Source of the DNA: Bacteroidota bacterium
GTDB taxonomy: Bacteria; Bacteroidota; Bacteroidia; Chitinophagales; Chitinophagaceae
Assembly: GCA_029573235.1 (NCBI GenBank)
Contig: JAKQGX010000043.1
Location: forward strand, 1 to 57,836
Direction: 5' to 3'
Length of the DNA stretch: 57,836 bases
Below the pieces are notes generated by a model. It saw only the letters and a list, made by a program, of their open reading frames with translations, searched no databases and was not told where the DNA came from. This document shows, in pieces, positions 1 through 9,103 of this stretch. Each line of letters begins with the position of its first letter. Position 1 is the first letter of the stretch. The translations under genes and the position numbers were made by a program.

Positions 1-534
1 GGATTGGTAACTGCCACCGAAACCGTACAGTTGCGTATGTGGAACTTGGCTGTCAACAATTACAAATTTAGTTTTGAACCATCGTACCTCAACCCGGGTC
101 TTTCAATTCTTTTATTTGATGCTTACAACAATGTTACTACTGTAATTAGCAATACGCAAAGCACTACATATACATTTGCCGTAGATAACCAACCCGGTTC
201 GTATGATCCACTACGCTTCAAATTGCAGTTTGTAAATGGTCCATTGAGCGTAGCCGATAAGACACAATCATCTTCTATAGCCATTTACCCCAACCCTGCT
301 ACCAACAGAACTATTCACCTTCAATACTCAGACATAAAAGCAGGAGACTATACCATTAGCCTCTATAATGCTTTAGGATCCCCGGTTTACACCCATGCAG
401 CAACATTATCAAGCACGGGTGTATCTCAACTACTATTGCCTGCCTCTGTTGCAACAGGCATGTACAACTTGCAGATAGTGGACAATAAAAACCAAGAGTT
501 AATCCAATCGCAAAAAATAATAATTGCAGATTAA
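1..534 (+). CDS. T9SS-sorted secreted protein, C-terminal part (5' end outside window)
   Basis: The reading frame is open from the first base and closes with TAA at 532-534, so the gene starts upstream of the window. The last ~80 residues form a type A T9SS sorting domain: a YPNPA motif follows IAI at about residue 95, then short beta strands (YTISLYNALG, GMYNLQIVD) and a basic/hydrophobic end. Such domains direct export across the outer membrane by the type IX system and are cut off on arrival. The visible upstream part is beta-rich, has no recognisable catalytic motif, and its function cannot be told. The next gene downstream is also a T9SS cargo. A TTG near base 4 is not taken as the start because the frame continues upstream of it. 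Confidence 0.8.
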   Translation, partial: GLVTATETVQLRMWNLAVNNYKFSFEPSYLNPGLSILLFDAYNNVTTVISNTQSTTYTFAVDNQPGSYDPLRFKLQFVNGPLSVADKTQSSSIAIYPNPATNRTIHLQYSDIKAGDYTISLYNALGSPVYTHAATLSSTGVSQLLLPASVATGMYNLQIVDNKNQELIQSQKIIIAD

Positions 535-739
535 CCCTATAGGGCAGCATAACGATGATGTCGATGAACCATAGAAGCATACCCTCGCTGAGGTGCTTAT
601 CGTTTCTCGTATGATTAGATTAATTCGTTGTGCTGCTTTTTTTGTTTGTTATCTAGACCTTGCCATTGCTCCCCTTTGCCCGAATTTGAAACGAAACTAA
701 AATCAATTATCCCTTTTCTATTACTTAAACCAAACCATC

Positions 740-3700
740 ATGATTAAGAAAATTCTATCCGGTTTGATTGGGTTGACCTTATCCCTATCAGCCATTGAGG
801 CCCAAGCGGGCCTCGTTACCTTCACGGTAAAAAACAGTGCCGGTAACCCCATCAGTGGGGTAACCATTACCAAATACTCCGGCGGTACCACTGCTTTTGG
901 CACTACCGACGGATCGGGTGTTGCCTCGGCAAATGTAACCGGTACGTACAGTTTTACGTTGACGTACAACTACACTACCTACTTTATACCCGCGGCCGCT
1001 ATTGGTGCAGCTCCCGTAAATCACGACATCTATACCACGGGATTAACGCTAAAAGCATTAGCGAGTGATGGTGTTACTCCTATTGTAAATGCAACCAATA
1101 GTTTCTATTCTAGTGGCAATCGTACCTTAGCTAATACCGATGTAAATGGTGAGACTAAAACTGAATTGTTCCCCGGTACATGGAATTTTACCACAGGTTA
1201 TCACTACACTAGTTTTGCTAGGTCTATCACTGTAGGTGGTAATGGGCAAACACCCAACACCACCCAAACAGAAACCGCCTACACGACCAAGCTTACATTA
1301 CAAGCGCTCGAAAGCGATGGTACCACCCCGATTGTAGATGCAGGTAATAGCTTCTATTCGTCAGGTAATCGCACCATTGGCAATACAGATGGTACCGGTA
1401 AAATAGATTATGAAATGTTCCCCGGTAATTGGAGTTTTACTACTAATTATCATTATTCGAATCATGTACGCAACATTACCGTTGGCGGTACCGGTTTAGC
1501 TTCGGGTGCTTCTACATCGGATACTTGCTATACTACCGGCTTAACACTGGCGGTGTATGAAAGTGATGGTTTAACTCCGGTAGTTGGTGCCGGTAATACC
1601 TTCTGTTCAGGAGGTAATCGCACCATTGGCAATACGGATGCAAATGGTGAGGCGAAGTATGAGCTGTTTGCCGGTACTTGGAATTTCCAAACTTCATATA
1701 AGTATACTTATTACACAAGAAGTATTACCGTGTTAGGTACAGGATTGACTCCTGGCTCTCTACAGCAAGAAAATGCGCACACTTCAAAGGTAACCATTGA
1801 TGCTTCTTCTTACCTGAACGCAAAAGTACAAGGGGTGACTACCACCTATTATTCCGGTGGCACTAGAACCTTGGGTACTACCGATGCCAATGGCCGTGCC
1901 AGTATTCAGGTATTTCCGGATTCATTGAAGTCAGTAATTTCTAATAAGAATTACACGTATGACACACGTAGTATTTATGTACCGGGCAATGGTCAAGATC
2001 CCGGAGCAGAAACCATTATCTACCTGCGTTTAAATAAAGTGAAATTTAGCAATGCCGGCGGAAACGTAACCTATTATTCCGGCGGTACCCGCACTATTTC
2101 AGGAAGTGCTTATTACATGTTCCCGGGCACCTACAATCTTAAATTCAATGGTGCATATACAAGAAATGTAACGATTAACGAAGCCAATTACAATTTTGAT
2201 AAAGTAGCTTCTATTCTTGTTTTGAGAGATCACAATGGTGTATTGCAAAGCATAGACGCAGCGAGAGGAGGTATTACTGCTATTAACTATCACGTTACCG
2301 GTGCTGCTTCTGACCAAAGCCCTGGTGTTTGGATAGATATTTCAAATTACAACGCTAACACCAACCGTATTTTTGAAGTGAAAAAGAACGGAACAATTAG
2401 CACTAAAACACAAGATGTAATGGTAGCCAGTCCCGTTGGTAATGTCTTTAATTTCCAAACTAATTTGGTAACCTTAAAACTGCAAAACTGTGGATTGACA
2501 GGGCTTTCGGGTGGCGCTATTCGTTACGGATGGAGCTTGGGTACTCCATCAATTTCTGCGCATTGGGGCTCAGCAACTGATGCCAACGGAGAAGCTACAA
2601 AAGAGCTGTTCCCGGGCAACCTGATTGCAGAAATGAAAATAAACCAGTCATTAGAAGTGAAGAATTTAACCATTACAGGTAATGATGTGTTTACATGGAC
2701 CACTACCTTAGTGAAAATGCACTATCCGGGTTCTATAGCCTATGGTGGTAGCGGAGTAGCTGCACATTTCCCAGGTAGCAAAGAAGCGGAAATGCTTCCC
2801 GGCACTGTAAACTTTAGCTTCCGTGCGAATGGTGAGAATATAGTACCCATTACAGTACCTCCATACACCAGTGGTTGTATATATGAAAAAACACCGGTGA
2901 TTGCTCGTTTGATTAGTAGCACCAACGCCCCATTGGCAGGTGGTATTGCAAGTCGCTATGTAAGTGGATGGCAACCCGATGAAGGTACTACGAGTGCCAA
3001 CGGAAATGCTGTATTATTGTACAATGGCAATGTGAATACTGCAACTTTGCGCGTGAAATACAAAGGTGCCACCAAGTCATTATCTTCAGTTAATCTTGCA
3101 AGCGTAAATAATATTGTTGTATTCCAAACTGTATTGGCAACAATGAGCTTGGTAGATGCCGATAATAACCCGATTAATGCAGATGCCGGGTCACTACAAT
3201 ATTACGCAGGAAGTTGGAAAACCTTTGGCAGCGGCAGCACCACTAATGGTGTTGAAACCATGGAAATGCTGCCTGCAAACTTCTATTCTTTTTCTATGAG
3301 ACTGAACAATACAAGAGAACAAAAGCTTAATTGGAACCTAACTAATAGTACAACTGTACCTTTCACTGCTGTAAAAGTGAAATTGTTCTACCAAAATGAT
3401 TGCTCTCCAGTATCCGGAGCAGCTGCTAGTTATTATACTGGTGGATGGCACTCTATGGGTACTACTGATGCTAATGGCAACTCTAATGTTATCGATATGC
3501 TCCCTGCCGGAAGTTACTCCTTTAAAGCAAACAGTACACAGGTAAATAATATCACCATACCGGCACAACACGACTATACGGTTACTATTGGCTCTTGTAA
3601 CGTTCCTATTAGGTTAAACAATGCGGATGATAAGAAATTTAATTTCTATCCTAATCCCGCAACTACGGAATTGGTTATAGGTGTAACAGCCGACAATACA

Positions 3701-3859
3701 CCGGTTCGTATCTTGTCTATGGATGGTAAAGTATTGCATAGCCAAGTTTATAATGCCGGTACTTCATCTATCAATGTGTCTTCTTTTGCACCGGGTACGT
3801 ATTTCATCCATGTGCGTCAAGGAGATAAATCTGAAACCTTTAAGTTTATCAAACAATAA
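740..3859 (+). CDS. Large modular T9SS surface protein with 83-residue repeats
   Basis: This 1039-residue protein has a signal peptide (residues 1-23, cut after AQA) and a C-terminal type A T9SS sorting domain (FYPNPAT near residue 970, ending FKFIKQ). The body consists of beta-rich modules. From residue 102 there are four consecutive units of exactly 83 residues, each with YSSGNRT/YYSGGTRT, then a G-N-T-D-xNG turn, an ELFPGTW-like strand and a (R)SITVxGxG strand. A shorter related unit precedes them, and degenerate copies of the Y-GG--GTTDANG--MLPG pattern continue to residue ~950. The modules resemble carboxypeptidase-regulatory or Ig-like beta sandwiches. The protein is probably a cell-surface or released adhesin or matrix protein. 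No enzyme motif is seen and the ligand is unknown. A strong terminator follows. Confidence 0.85.
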   Translation: MIKKILSGLIGLTLSLSAIEAQAGLVTFTVKNSAGNPISGVTITKYSGGTTAFGTTDGSGVASANVTGTYSFTLTYNYTTYFIPAAAIGAAPVNHDIYTTGLTLKALASDGVTPIVNATNSFYSSGNRTLANTDVNGETKTELFPGTWNFTTGYHYTSFARSITVGGNGQTPNTTQTETAYTTKLTLQALESDGTTPIVDAGNSFYSSGNRTIGNTDGTGKIDYEMFPGNWSFTTNYHYSNHVRNITVGGTGLASGASTSDTCYTTGLTLAVYESDGLTPVVGAGNTFCSGGNRTIGNTDANGEAKYELFAGTWNFQTSYKYTYYTRSITVLGTGLTPGSLQQENAHTSKVTIDASSYLNAKVQGVTTTYYSGGTRTLGTTDANGRASIQVFPDSLKSVISNKNYTYDTRSIYVPGNGQDPGAETIIYLRLNKVKFSNAGGNVTYYSGGTRTISGSAYYMFPGTYNLKFNGAYTRNVTINEANYNFDKVASILVLRDHNGVLQSIDAARGGITAINYHVTGAASDQSPGVWIDISNYNANTNRIFEVKKNGTISTKTQDVMVASPVGNVFNFQTNLVTLKLQNCGLTGLSGGAIRYGWSLGTPSISAHWGSATDANGEATKELFPGNLIAEMKINQSLEVKNLTITGNDVFTWTTTLVKMHYPGSIAYGGSGVAAHFPGSKEAEMLPGTVNFSFRANGENIVPITVPPYTSGCIYEKTPVIARLISSTNAPLAGGIASRYVSGWQPDEGTTSANGNAVLLYNGNVNTATLRVKYKGATKSLSSVNLASVNNIVVFQTVLATMSLVDADNNPINADAGSLQYYAGSWKTFGSGSTTNGVETMEMLPANFYSFSMRLNNTREQKLNWNLTNSTTVPFTAVKVKLFYQNDCSPVSGAAASYYTGGWHSMGTTDANGNSNVIDMLPAGSYSFKANSTQVNNITIPAQHDYTVTIGSCNVPIRLNNADDKKFNFYPNPATTELVIGVTADNTPVRILSMDGKVLHSQVYNAGTSSINVSSFAPGTYFIHVRQGDKSETFKFIKQ
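1043..2038 (+). repeat. Four tandem 249-bp coding repeats
   Basis: Inside the modular surface protein, units begin at 1043, 1292, 1541 and 1790, each exactly 249 bp (83 codons). Units 1-3 start L-T-L and share the SDG-TP-V-A-N/GN, GNRT and FxGxW blocks. Unit 4 (starting V-T-I) is more divergent but keeps YYSGGTRTLGTTDANG. The constant length points to internal duplication followed by divergence, not to recent identical copies. Confidence 0.85.
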
Positions 3860-3883
3860 TCTCGTAACATAAAGGATTCCTAT

Positions 3884-3912
3884 AAAGCCGCCTCAGCGTT
3901 TGAGGCGGCTTT
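3884..3912 (+). terminator. Rho-independent-type hairpin after the modular surface gene
   Basis: A perfect 12-bp stem (AAAGCCGCCTCA at 3884-3895 with TGAGGCGGCTTT at 3901-3912) encloses a 5-base loop and is followed by ATTATT. It lies 25 bp after the stop of the surface-protein gene and separates it from fabG. Confidence 0.85.
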
Positions 3913-3992
3913 ATTATTCATTAGATATTATTTGTAAACAGCATATAGCTTTCTTATCTTGCCAAACCATTTCAAACCTCAATACACCATTC

Positions 3993-4739
3993 ATGAAATT
4001 ACTCGAAAATAAAGTAGCCATTATCACCGGTGGTAGCCGTGGTATTGGCGAAGCCATAGCCTTACGATTTGCCGAACAAGGTGCTCATGTAGCCTTTACC
4101 TACCTCTCGTCTGAAGAGCGAGCCAAAGTGCTAGAGTCCAAGCTGCAATCATTTGGCGTAAAAGCCAAAGCGTATAAATCGGATGCCGGCAATTATGAAG
4201 CTGCAGAGCAATTGGTAGCTGCTGTGATAAGCGAGTTTGGTACCGTAGATATTTGCGTAAATAATGCGGGAATATCCAAAGATAACCTCTTACTGCGCCT
4301 CACACCCGACCAATGGGATGACGTGATACAAGCCAACCTCAAATCGGTCTATAACCTTACCAAGCAAGTGATAAAGCCCATGATGAAAAATCGTACCGGC
4401 AGCATCATAAACCTCAGCTCCATTGTAGGTGTAAAGGGTAATCCCGGACAAAGTAGCTATGCCGCATCCAAAGCCGGTATTATCGGTTTTACGAAGTCGA
4501 TAGCACAAGAATTGGGCAGTCGCAATGTACGTTGCAACGCCATTGCTCCCGGGTTTATTGAAACCGATATGACACACTACTTAAAAGATGGTGGTGCCGA
4601 GAAATGGTTTGAAAAAATACCGATGGCACGCTTCGGAAAGCCGGAAGAAATAGCAGATGTCGCTTTGTTTTTGGCTAGCAATATGAGCAGTTATGTTACC
4701 GGTCAGGTGCTGGGCGTATGTGGTGGGATGAACGTATAA
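3993..4739 (+). CDS. fabG: 3-oxoacyl-[acyl-carrier-protein] reductase
   Basis: This 248-residue short-chain dehydrogenase catalyses the NADPH-dependent reduction of 3-oxoacyl-ACP in type II fatty-acid synthesis. The cofactor loop GGSRGIGE lies at residues 13-20, NNAG at about 90-93, and the catalytic Ser (142/143), Tyr156 and Lys160 sit in SS-(12)-YAASK, all as in FabG. The open frame runs upstream to 3900, but ATG 3993 is chosen because MKLLENKVAIITGG is the usual FabG beginning and the upstream frame overlaps the terminator stem. fabH follows 146 bp downstream, and fabI lies at the other end of the window. Other SDR functions are possible, but length and motifs fit FabG well. Confidence 0.9.
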   Translation: MKLLENKVAIITGGSRGIGEAIALRFAEQGAHVAFTYLSSEERAKVLESKLQSFGVKAKAYKSDAGNYEAAEQLVAAVISEFGTVDICVNNAGISKDNLLLRLTPDQWDDVIQANLKSVYNLTKQVIKPMMKNRTGSIINLSSIVGVKGNPGQSSYAASKAGIIGFTKSIAQELGSRNVRCNAIAPGFIETDMTHYLKDGGAEKWFEKIPMARFGKPEEIADVALFLASNMSSYVTGQVLGVCGGMNV

Positions 4740-4885
4740 ATGGATATGTCAACAGCCTCATGAGTTAAGCATATTGTTAGAAAAAGGTAATGTACTTTTT
4801 GAAACAAATATTGCCAACAAATAGCCGTCATTTATACGTTATTCTAAAAACAATTTTCCTACTTTTACCGCTCTAATAGATATCT

Positions 4886-5884
4886 ATGCAGAAAATACAC
4901 GCTGCCATTACTGCCGTAGGCGGCTATGTGCCGGAATATATACTTACCAATAAAGAGCTGGAAACCATTGTTGACACTACTGACGAATGGATTACCACTC
5001 GCACCGGAATCAAAGAAAGAAGAATATTAAAAGGAGAAGGGAAAGGAAGTTCGGATATGGCTGTAGAAGCCGTTAAAGACCTGCTGAAGAAGCGAAACAT
5101 AGGTCCCGAAGAAATAGAGCTTATCATTTGCGCTACTACCACCCCCGACTATCAATTTCCTGCCACTGCCAACGTCATTGCTGATAAAGCCGGATTGGTA
5201 AATGCGTTTGGATATGATGTAAGTGCTGCGTGTAGCGGCTTTTTATTTGCCCTTACCACTGCTGCACAGTTTATAGAAAGTGGTCGCAACAAAAAGATAA
5301 TCGTAGTAGGTGTGGACAAAATGAGCAGCATCCTCAACTACGAAGACCGCGCTACTTGCATCATCTTTGGCGATGGTGCCGGTTGTGTATTATTAGAACC
5401 CAATAACGAAGGCTTGGGTCTTCAAGACAGTATATTAAAAACAGATGGTGCAGGACGTGTCTTTTTGCACCAAAAAGCGGGTGGCTCTGTAAAGCCGGCT
5501 ACCGTAGAAACGGTGATGGCAAAAGAACATTTTGTATATCAAGAAGGACAAACCGTTTTTAAATTTGCCGTAAAAAATATGGCAGATGTTGCCGCCGAAA
5601 TCATGGAACGCAACGGATTGACGGCTGATAATGTAGCATGGCTCGTGCCGCATCAAGCCAACAAACGCATCATTGCTGCTACTTCAGAAAGAATGGGGTT
5701 GCCGGAAGAAAAAGTAATGATAAACATTCAACGCTATGGCAATACCACCAATGGTACCTTACCTCTTTGCCTTTGGGAGTGGGAGAGCCAGCTGCATAAA
5801 GGAGATAATATTATATTGGCAGCATTCGGTGGTGGATTTACCTGGGGTGCTACCTATATTAAGTGGGCTTATGATAAGCAATAA
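4886..5884 (+). CDS. fabH: Beta-ketoacyl-ACP synthase III
   Basis: This 332-residue condensing enzyme starts fatty-acid chains by joining an acyl-CoA to malonyl-ACP in the cytoplasm. The catalytic triad of the KAS III family is visible: Cys116 in SAACSGF, His256 in VPHQANKR and Asn286 in YGNTTNG. The N-terminal [11 protein letters not shown] block is characteristic of FabH. The upstream gap holds a weak promoter-like TACTTTTA (near 4859) about 20 bases before the ATG. Bacteroidota often carry several FabH paralogues, some used for branched chains or secondary products, so substrate preference is not certain. Confidence 0.92.
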   Translation: MQKIHAAITAVGGYVPEYILTNKELETIVDTTDEWITTRTGIKERRILKGEGKGSSDMAVEAVKDLLKKRNIGPEEIELIICATTTPDYQFPATANVIADKAGLVNAFGYDVSAACSGFLFALTTAAQFIESGRNKKIIVVGVDKMSSILNYEDRATCIIFGDGAGCVLLEPNNEGLGLQDSILKTDGAGRVFLHQKAGGSVKPATVETVMAKEHFVYQEGQTVFKFAVKNMADVAAEIMERNGLTADNVAWLVPHQANKRIIAATSERMGLPEEKVMINIQRYGNTTNGTLPLCLWEWESQLHKGDNIILAAFGGGFTWGATYIKWAYDKQ

Positions 5885-5895
5885 CGATTTAACCT

Positions 5896-5903
5896 TACCT
5901 TTG
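5896..5903 (+). promoter_or_regulatory. -7 element TACCTTTG of the ccsA-ccmD unit
   Basis: Exact match to the Bacteroidota -7 consensus TAnnTTTG, ending 24 bases before the ATG at 5928. No convincing -33 TTTG is seen at the usual spacing. Confidence 0.5.
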
Positions 5904-5927
5904 TAGAATCATTTTTAGACGCCCCGT

Positions 5928-6602
5928 ATGCGACAGAATTGGTGGAAAATAGCCAGTGTTATTCTATTAGCTTACACAATCACCGGAGGATTCCTTTTCC
6001 CGGTTCCCGCTCGTTTCATACTCAACGAAAGCATTCGCAATCTTTACTTTCATGTACCCATGTGGTTTGGTATGATATTGTTGTTCGCCATATCATTTGT
6101 ATATGCCATTCTGTACCTGCGAAGCAACAATATCAAACATGATATTCAATCTGCTTCATTTATTAAAGTCGGAATCGTATTTAGTTTACTGGGAATGCTT
6201 ACCGGTATGGAGTGGGCAAAATATACCTGGGGAGAGGCTTGGAGCAACGATCCCAAACAGTTGGCAACGGCCGTTTGTATGCTCATGTATTTTGCTTACC
6301 TGATATTGAGGGGCGGTATGAAAGATGAAGAAAAAAGAGCCAAAATTTCGGCAGTTTACAATGTCTTTTCTTTTGCGCTTATGGTACCCTTACTTTTCAT
6401 CTTGCCAAGAATGGTGGACTCACTACACCCCGGCAATGGTGGCAATCCGGGCTTTAACTCATACGACCTCGATAGTAAGATGCGTACGGTGTTTTATCCT
6501 GCTGTGATGGGTTGGTTTTTATTAGGGTTGTGGATAGCCTCCCTTCGTGTACGCATCGAATACTTACAACATAAACAAGAAGCCGAACATGAAACAATAT
6601 AG
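5928..6602 (+). CDS. ccsA: CcmC/CcsA-family cytochrome c biogenesis (haem-handling) membrane protein
   Basis: This 224-residue integral membrane protein has about six hydrophobic segments. It carries the hallmarks of the haem-handling family: the tryptophan-rich WGEAWSNDP at residues 101-109, and two histidines in the expected periplasmic positions, His42 (YFHVP, as in CcmC) and His167 (SLHPG). In CcmC these bind haem during its delivery to the chaperone CcmE for c-type cytochrome maturation. The next gene overlaps its 3' end by 14 bases and encodes a CcmD-like protein, which supports CcmC over the System II CcsA. The other Ccm genes are not in the window. The substrate assignment comes from family knowledge. 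Confidence 0.85.
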   Translation: MRQNWWKIASVILLAYTITGGFLFPVPARFILNESIRNLYFHVPMWFGMILLFAISFVYAILYLRSNNIKHDIQSASFIKVGIVFSLLGMLTGMEWAKYTWGEAWSNDPKQLATAVCMLMYFAYLILRGGMKDEEKRAKISAVYNVFSFALMVPLLFILPRMVDSLHPGNGGNPGFNSYDLDSKMRTVFYPAVMGWFLLGLWIASLRVRIEYLQHKQEAEHETI

Positions 6603-6822
6603 ATATCGGAAAGGATTACTACGAATGAGCCAATTGCTGCTTCTCTTCTTTATAGCTACTCCATTAATGGCGCAACAAGACAATCCCGAAATGGCAGATG
6701 CATTGCGCAGTAGTGGGAAAATTTATGTGGTGGTATTGGTGCTGCTATCCATATTTATTGGTATCATCGCCTACCTGGTTCGTTTGGAAAGAAAGATTTC
6801 AAAACTGGAAAAAAATAAATAA
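6589..6822 (+). CDS. CcmD-like small membrane protein
   Basis: This 77-residue protein has two hydrophobic stretches: an N-terminal signal-like segment ending in PLMAQ (about residues 14-29) and a membrane helix at about residues 45-63, followed by the charged RLERKISKLEKNK. Size, topology and position directly after a CcmC-like gene fit the CcmD family, which helps CcmC release haem-loaded CcmE. ATG 6589 overlaps the ccsA stop by 14 bases, implying coupled translation. A second in-frame ATG at 6625 (MSQLLLLFF) would start right at the signal-like segment and is also plausible. Sequence conservation in this family is low, so the call rests mostly on context. Confidence 0.7.
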   Translation: MKQYRYRKGLLRMSQLLLLFFIATPLMAQQDNPEMADALRSSGKIYVVVLVLLSIFIGIIAYLVRLERKISKLEKNK

Positions 6823-6858
6823 CGTTCACAATCAATTTTAAACAATAATACTAATAAC

Positions 6859-8298
6859 ATGATGGAGAAAAATGGCAATACACTCGCCGCATCTCAGCAC
6901 TACAGTTTCTTTCAAGGGGTAGAACGCAATTTTGATAAAGCTGCTGTCCATACCCGCTTTGAGTCCGGTATTCTCGAACAAATTAAAGCGTGCAATTCGG
7001 TTTACAGAGTTAAGTTTCCGGTACGTATCGGAGAAAAAACAGAGGTAATAGAAGCGTATCGTGTACAACACTCGCACCACAAGCTGCCTTGTAAAGGGGG
7101 AATCCGTTACAGCATGGATGTGAATCAAGACGAAGTAATGGCCTTAGCGGCGTTGATGACGTATAAATGCGCCATCGTAAACGTACCTTTCGGTGGTGCA
7201 AAAGGCGGTATCCGTATCAACCCTAAAAACTATTCGGTGTATGAACTGGAGAAAATCACCCGTCGTTACACTTCCGAATTGGTGAAGAAAAACTTTATTG
7301 GCCCCGGCATTGACGTACCGGCTCCCGACTATGGTACCGGTGCTCGTGAAATGAGCTGGATAGCTGATACCTATGCTTCGCTGAATCCCGGAGATATTAA
7401 TGCATTGGGTTGTGTTACCGGAAAACCTGTTTCGCAAGGGGGCGTACGCGGACGCAAAGAAGCTACCGGCTTGGGTATCTTCTATGGTATCCGTGAGTTG
7501 TGTAATGTACCCGAAGATATGAAACGCTTGGGCTTGTCAACCGGATTGGCGGGTAAGCGTATTATCGTACAAGGTTTGGGTAATGTAGGTTACAACGCAG
7601 CTAAATTTTTCTATGATGCGGGTGCTATTATCGTTGGGCTTGCAGAATATGAAGGCGGAATATATAATGCAGATGGATTGAATCTAGATGCAGTTGTAGA
7701 ACACCGCACCCATACCGGTTCTATCCTTAATTTCCCCGGTGCTCAAAACATGAACAACAGCAGTGAAACATTGGAAATGGAATGCGATATACTTATCCCT
7801 GCTGCTTTGGAAAATGTAATCAACGAAACCAATGCGGCTCGCATTAAAGCTAAAATTATTGGTGAAGGAGCCAATGGTCCATTAACACCGGAAGCAGATG
7901 AAATATTGAATGCAAAAGGTTGCATCATTGTACCGGATATGTACCTCAATGCAGGCGGTGTAACGGTATCTTATTTTGAATGGCTCAAAAACCTTAGCCA
8001 CGTGCGTTTTGGACGTATGGATAAACGCTATGCCGAAAACCAAAGTGCTTCTATCATTAAAACAGTAGAAGGACTTACCGGCAAATCTATCACTGCTATC
8101 GAGCGTCAGCAATTGGTGCATGGCCCGGATGAAGTAGATTTGGTTTACTCCGGATTAGAAGACACTATGATAGGTTCTTACCATGAGATTCGTGATGCCT
8201 TGAATAGCCTCAAAATTCAAGATATGCGTACAGCTGCCTTTGTTGTTTCTATCAATAAAGTTGGTGAGTCTTATGAAGAGTTAGGTATCTTCCCATAG
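6859..8298 (+). CDS. Glu/Leu/Phe/Val dehydrogenase, probably glutamate dehydrogenase
   Basis: This 479-residue enzyme of the amino-acid dehydrogenase family most likely interconverts glutamate and 2-oxoglutarate plus ammonia with NAD(P). Visible are the substrate-binding KGGIRY, the block [10 protein letters not shown] around the catalytic lysine, PAPDYGTG, and the Rossmann motif GLGNVG (about residues 237-242) of the nucleotide domain. Two adjacent ATGs open the gene at 6859, and the first is kept. It lies 36 bp after the ccmD-like gene with no terminator between, so co-transcription is possible. NAD versus NADP preference cannot be read here, and leucine or valine dehydrogenase activity cannot be fully excluded. 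Confidence 0.88.
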   Translation: MMEKNGNTLAASQHYSFFQGVERNFDKAAVHTRFESGILEQIKACNSVYRVKFPVRIGEKTEVIEAYRVQHSHHKLPCKGGIRYSMDVNQDEVMALAALMTYKCAIVNVPFGGAKGGIRINPKNYSVYELEKITRRYTSELVKKNFIGPGIDVPAPDYGTGAREMSWIADTYASLNPGDINALGCVTGKPVSQGGVRGRKEATGLGIFYGIRELCNVPEDMKRLGLSTGLAGKRIIVQGLGNVGYNAAKFFYDAGAIIVGLAEYEGGIYNADGLNLDAVVEHRTHTGSILNFPGAQNMNNSSETLEMECDILIPAALENVINETNAARIKAKIIGEGANGPLTPEADEILNAKGCIIVPDMYLNAGGVTVSYFEWLKNLSHVRFGRMDKRYAENQSASIIKTVEGLTGKSITAIERQQLVHGPDEVDLVYSGLEDTMIGSYHEIRDALNSLKIQDMRTAAFVVSINKVGESYEELGIFP

Positions 8299-8320
8299 TT
8301 GATACCAAAACAGAATACAC

Positions 8321-8357
8321 AAAAAAATCATCGCCCTTTACAAGCGATGATTTTTTT
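8321..8357. terminator. Bidirectional terminator between gdh and the convergent lipoprotein gene
   Basis: A 14-bp perfect stem (8321-8334 with 8344-8357), A-rich on one side and T-rich on the other with a 9-base loop, lies between two convergent genes. Both strands end in a run of at least seven T. Confidence 0.85.
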
Positions 8358-8395
8358 GTTGCCACTTGGCAAAGTTATTTGAATTGTAAAAGGGG

Positions 8396-8896
8396 CTATT
8401 TTTTATTCAGTAAATAAAAACTATAGTCGTCGCTCAACCAAGTATTATAGTTGCGGACAGAACCTTGGTATTTCATGGACTCTACAAAACTTTGGCAAGG
8501 TTCTGTTTCTTTCGACTTGGTGTCAAAGCGTCCTTTTACTTCACTGATTCTTTCGGTCACTTGTGCGCCGGGTACGTACAATTCCCAATCATTTGCAAAC
8601 AAATTTTCGCTAAACTCTTTAAACAATGGATTGGTGCTGGTGATAGCTACCGAGTCTTGCCCTATGATTTTATAATTGATTTCGGCTTTTGAAAGTAGTA
8701 TAGTATCCACCATTTTCGAAAATGAATTGCCTTTTTCATACCGGCGCAATACTATCGTATCGCTTTCGTTTTCGCTGAAATTTACCAATACCATTCGCGG
8801 TGCCATAAACGTGCAGTAGCTTTCGTTTTTCTTACAGGAAATAATGATAGACATTGTCGCTATAAGCGCTATAGCAAGCATGGATAAACGCTTCAT
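8396..8896 (-). CDS. Hypothetical lipoprotein
   Basis: This 166-residue protein has a lipoprotein signal peptide: basic MKR, a hydrophobic run, then a lipobox-like IIISC with Cys at residue 21 followed by KKNE. The mature part is mixed alpha/beta, without repeats or a catalytic motif I can name. It contains two more cysteines (in SYCTF and EPCQS) that could pair. I do not recognise the family. It is convergent with gdh and shares the terminator between them. The next minus-strand gene upstream lies across a 470-bp-plus distance beyond the TonB receptor stop, so it is probably transcribed alone. Confidence 0.75.
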   Translation of the reverse strand: MKRLSMLAIALIATMSIIISCKKNESYCTFMAPRMVLVNFSENESDTIVLRRYEKGNSFSKMVDTILLSKAEINYKIIGQDSVAITSTNPLFKEFSENLFANDWELYVPGAQVTERISEVKGRFDTKSKETEPCQSFVESMKYQGSVRNYNTWLSDDYSFYLLNKK

Positions 8897-9103
8897 ACAA
8901 AAAAAGTAGGTTTTTATAAATTATTAAGAGCGAAAATAATCATTTGTCGTATAAATTCTATAGCCAATAATGCCTTGTTGCTATTTATTTTATGCTAGCC
9001 TTAGTGTTGTAAGTACGAGACAATGGCGTTCTGATAAATACCTAATAAAAACCACATACTTGCCAATGCGCTATAATGGAATGTCGATACTGCGTTTTAT
9101 GCG

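Noticed and set aside
577-600. Imperfect hairpin (AAGCA...CCTC-GAGG-TGCTT) between the first two genes
   Set aside because: It has a bulge, no T run on either strand, and therefore no good support as a terminator.
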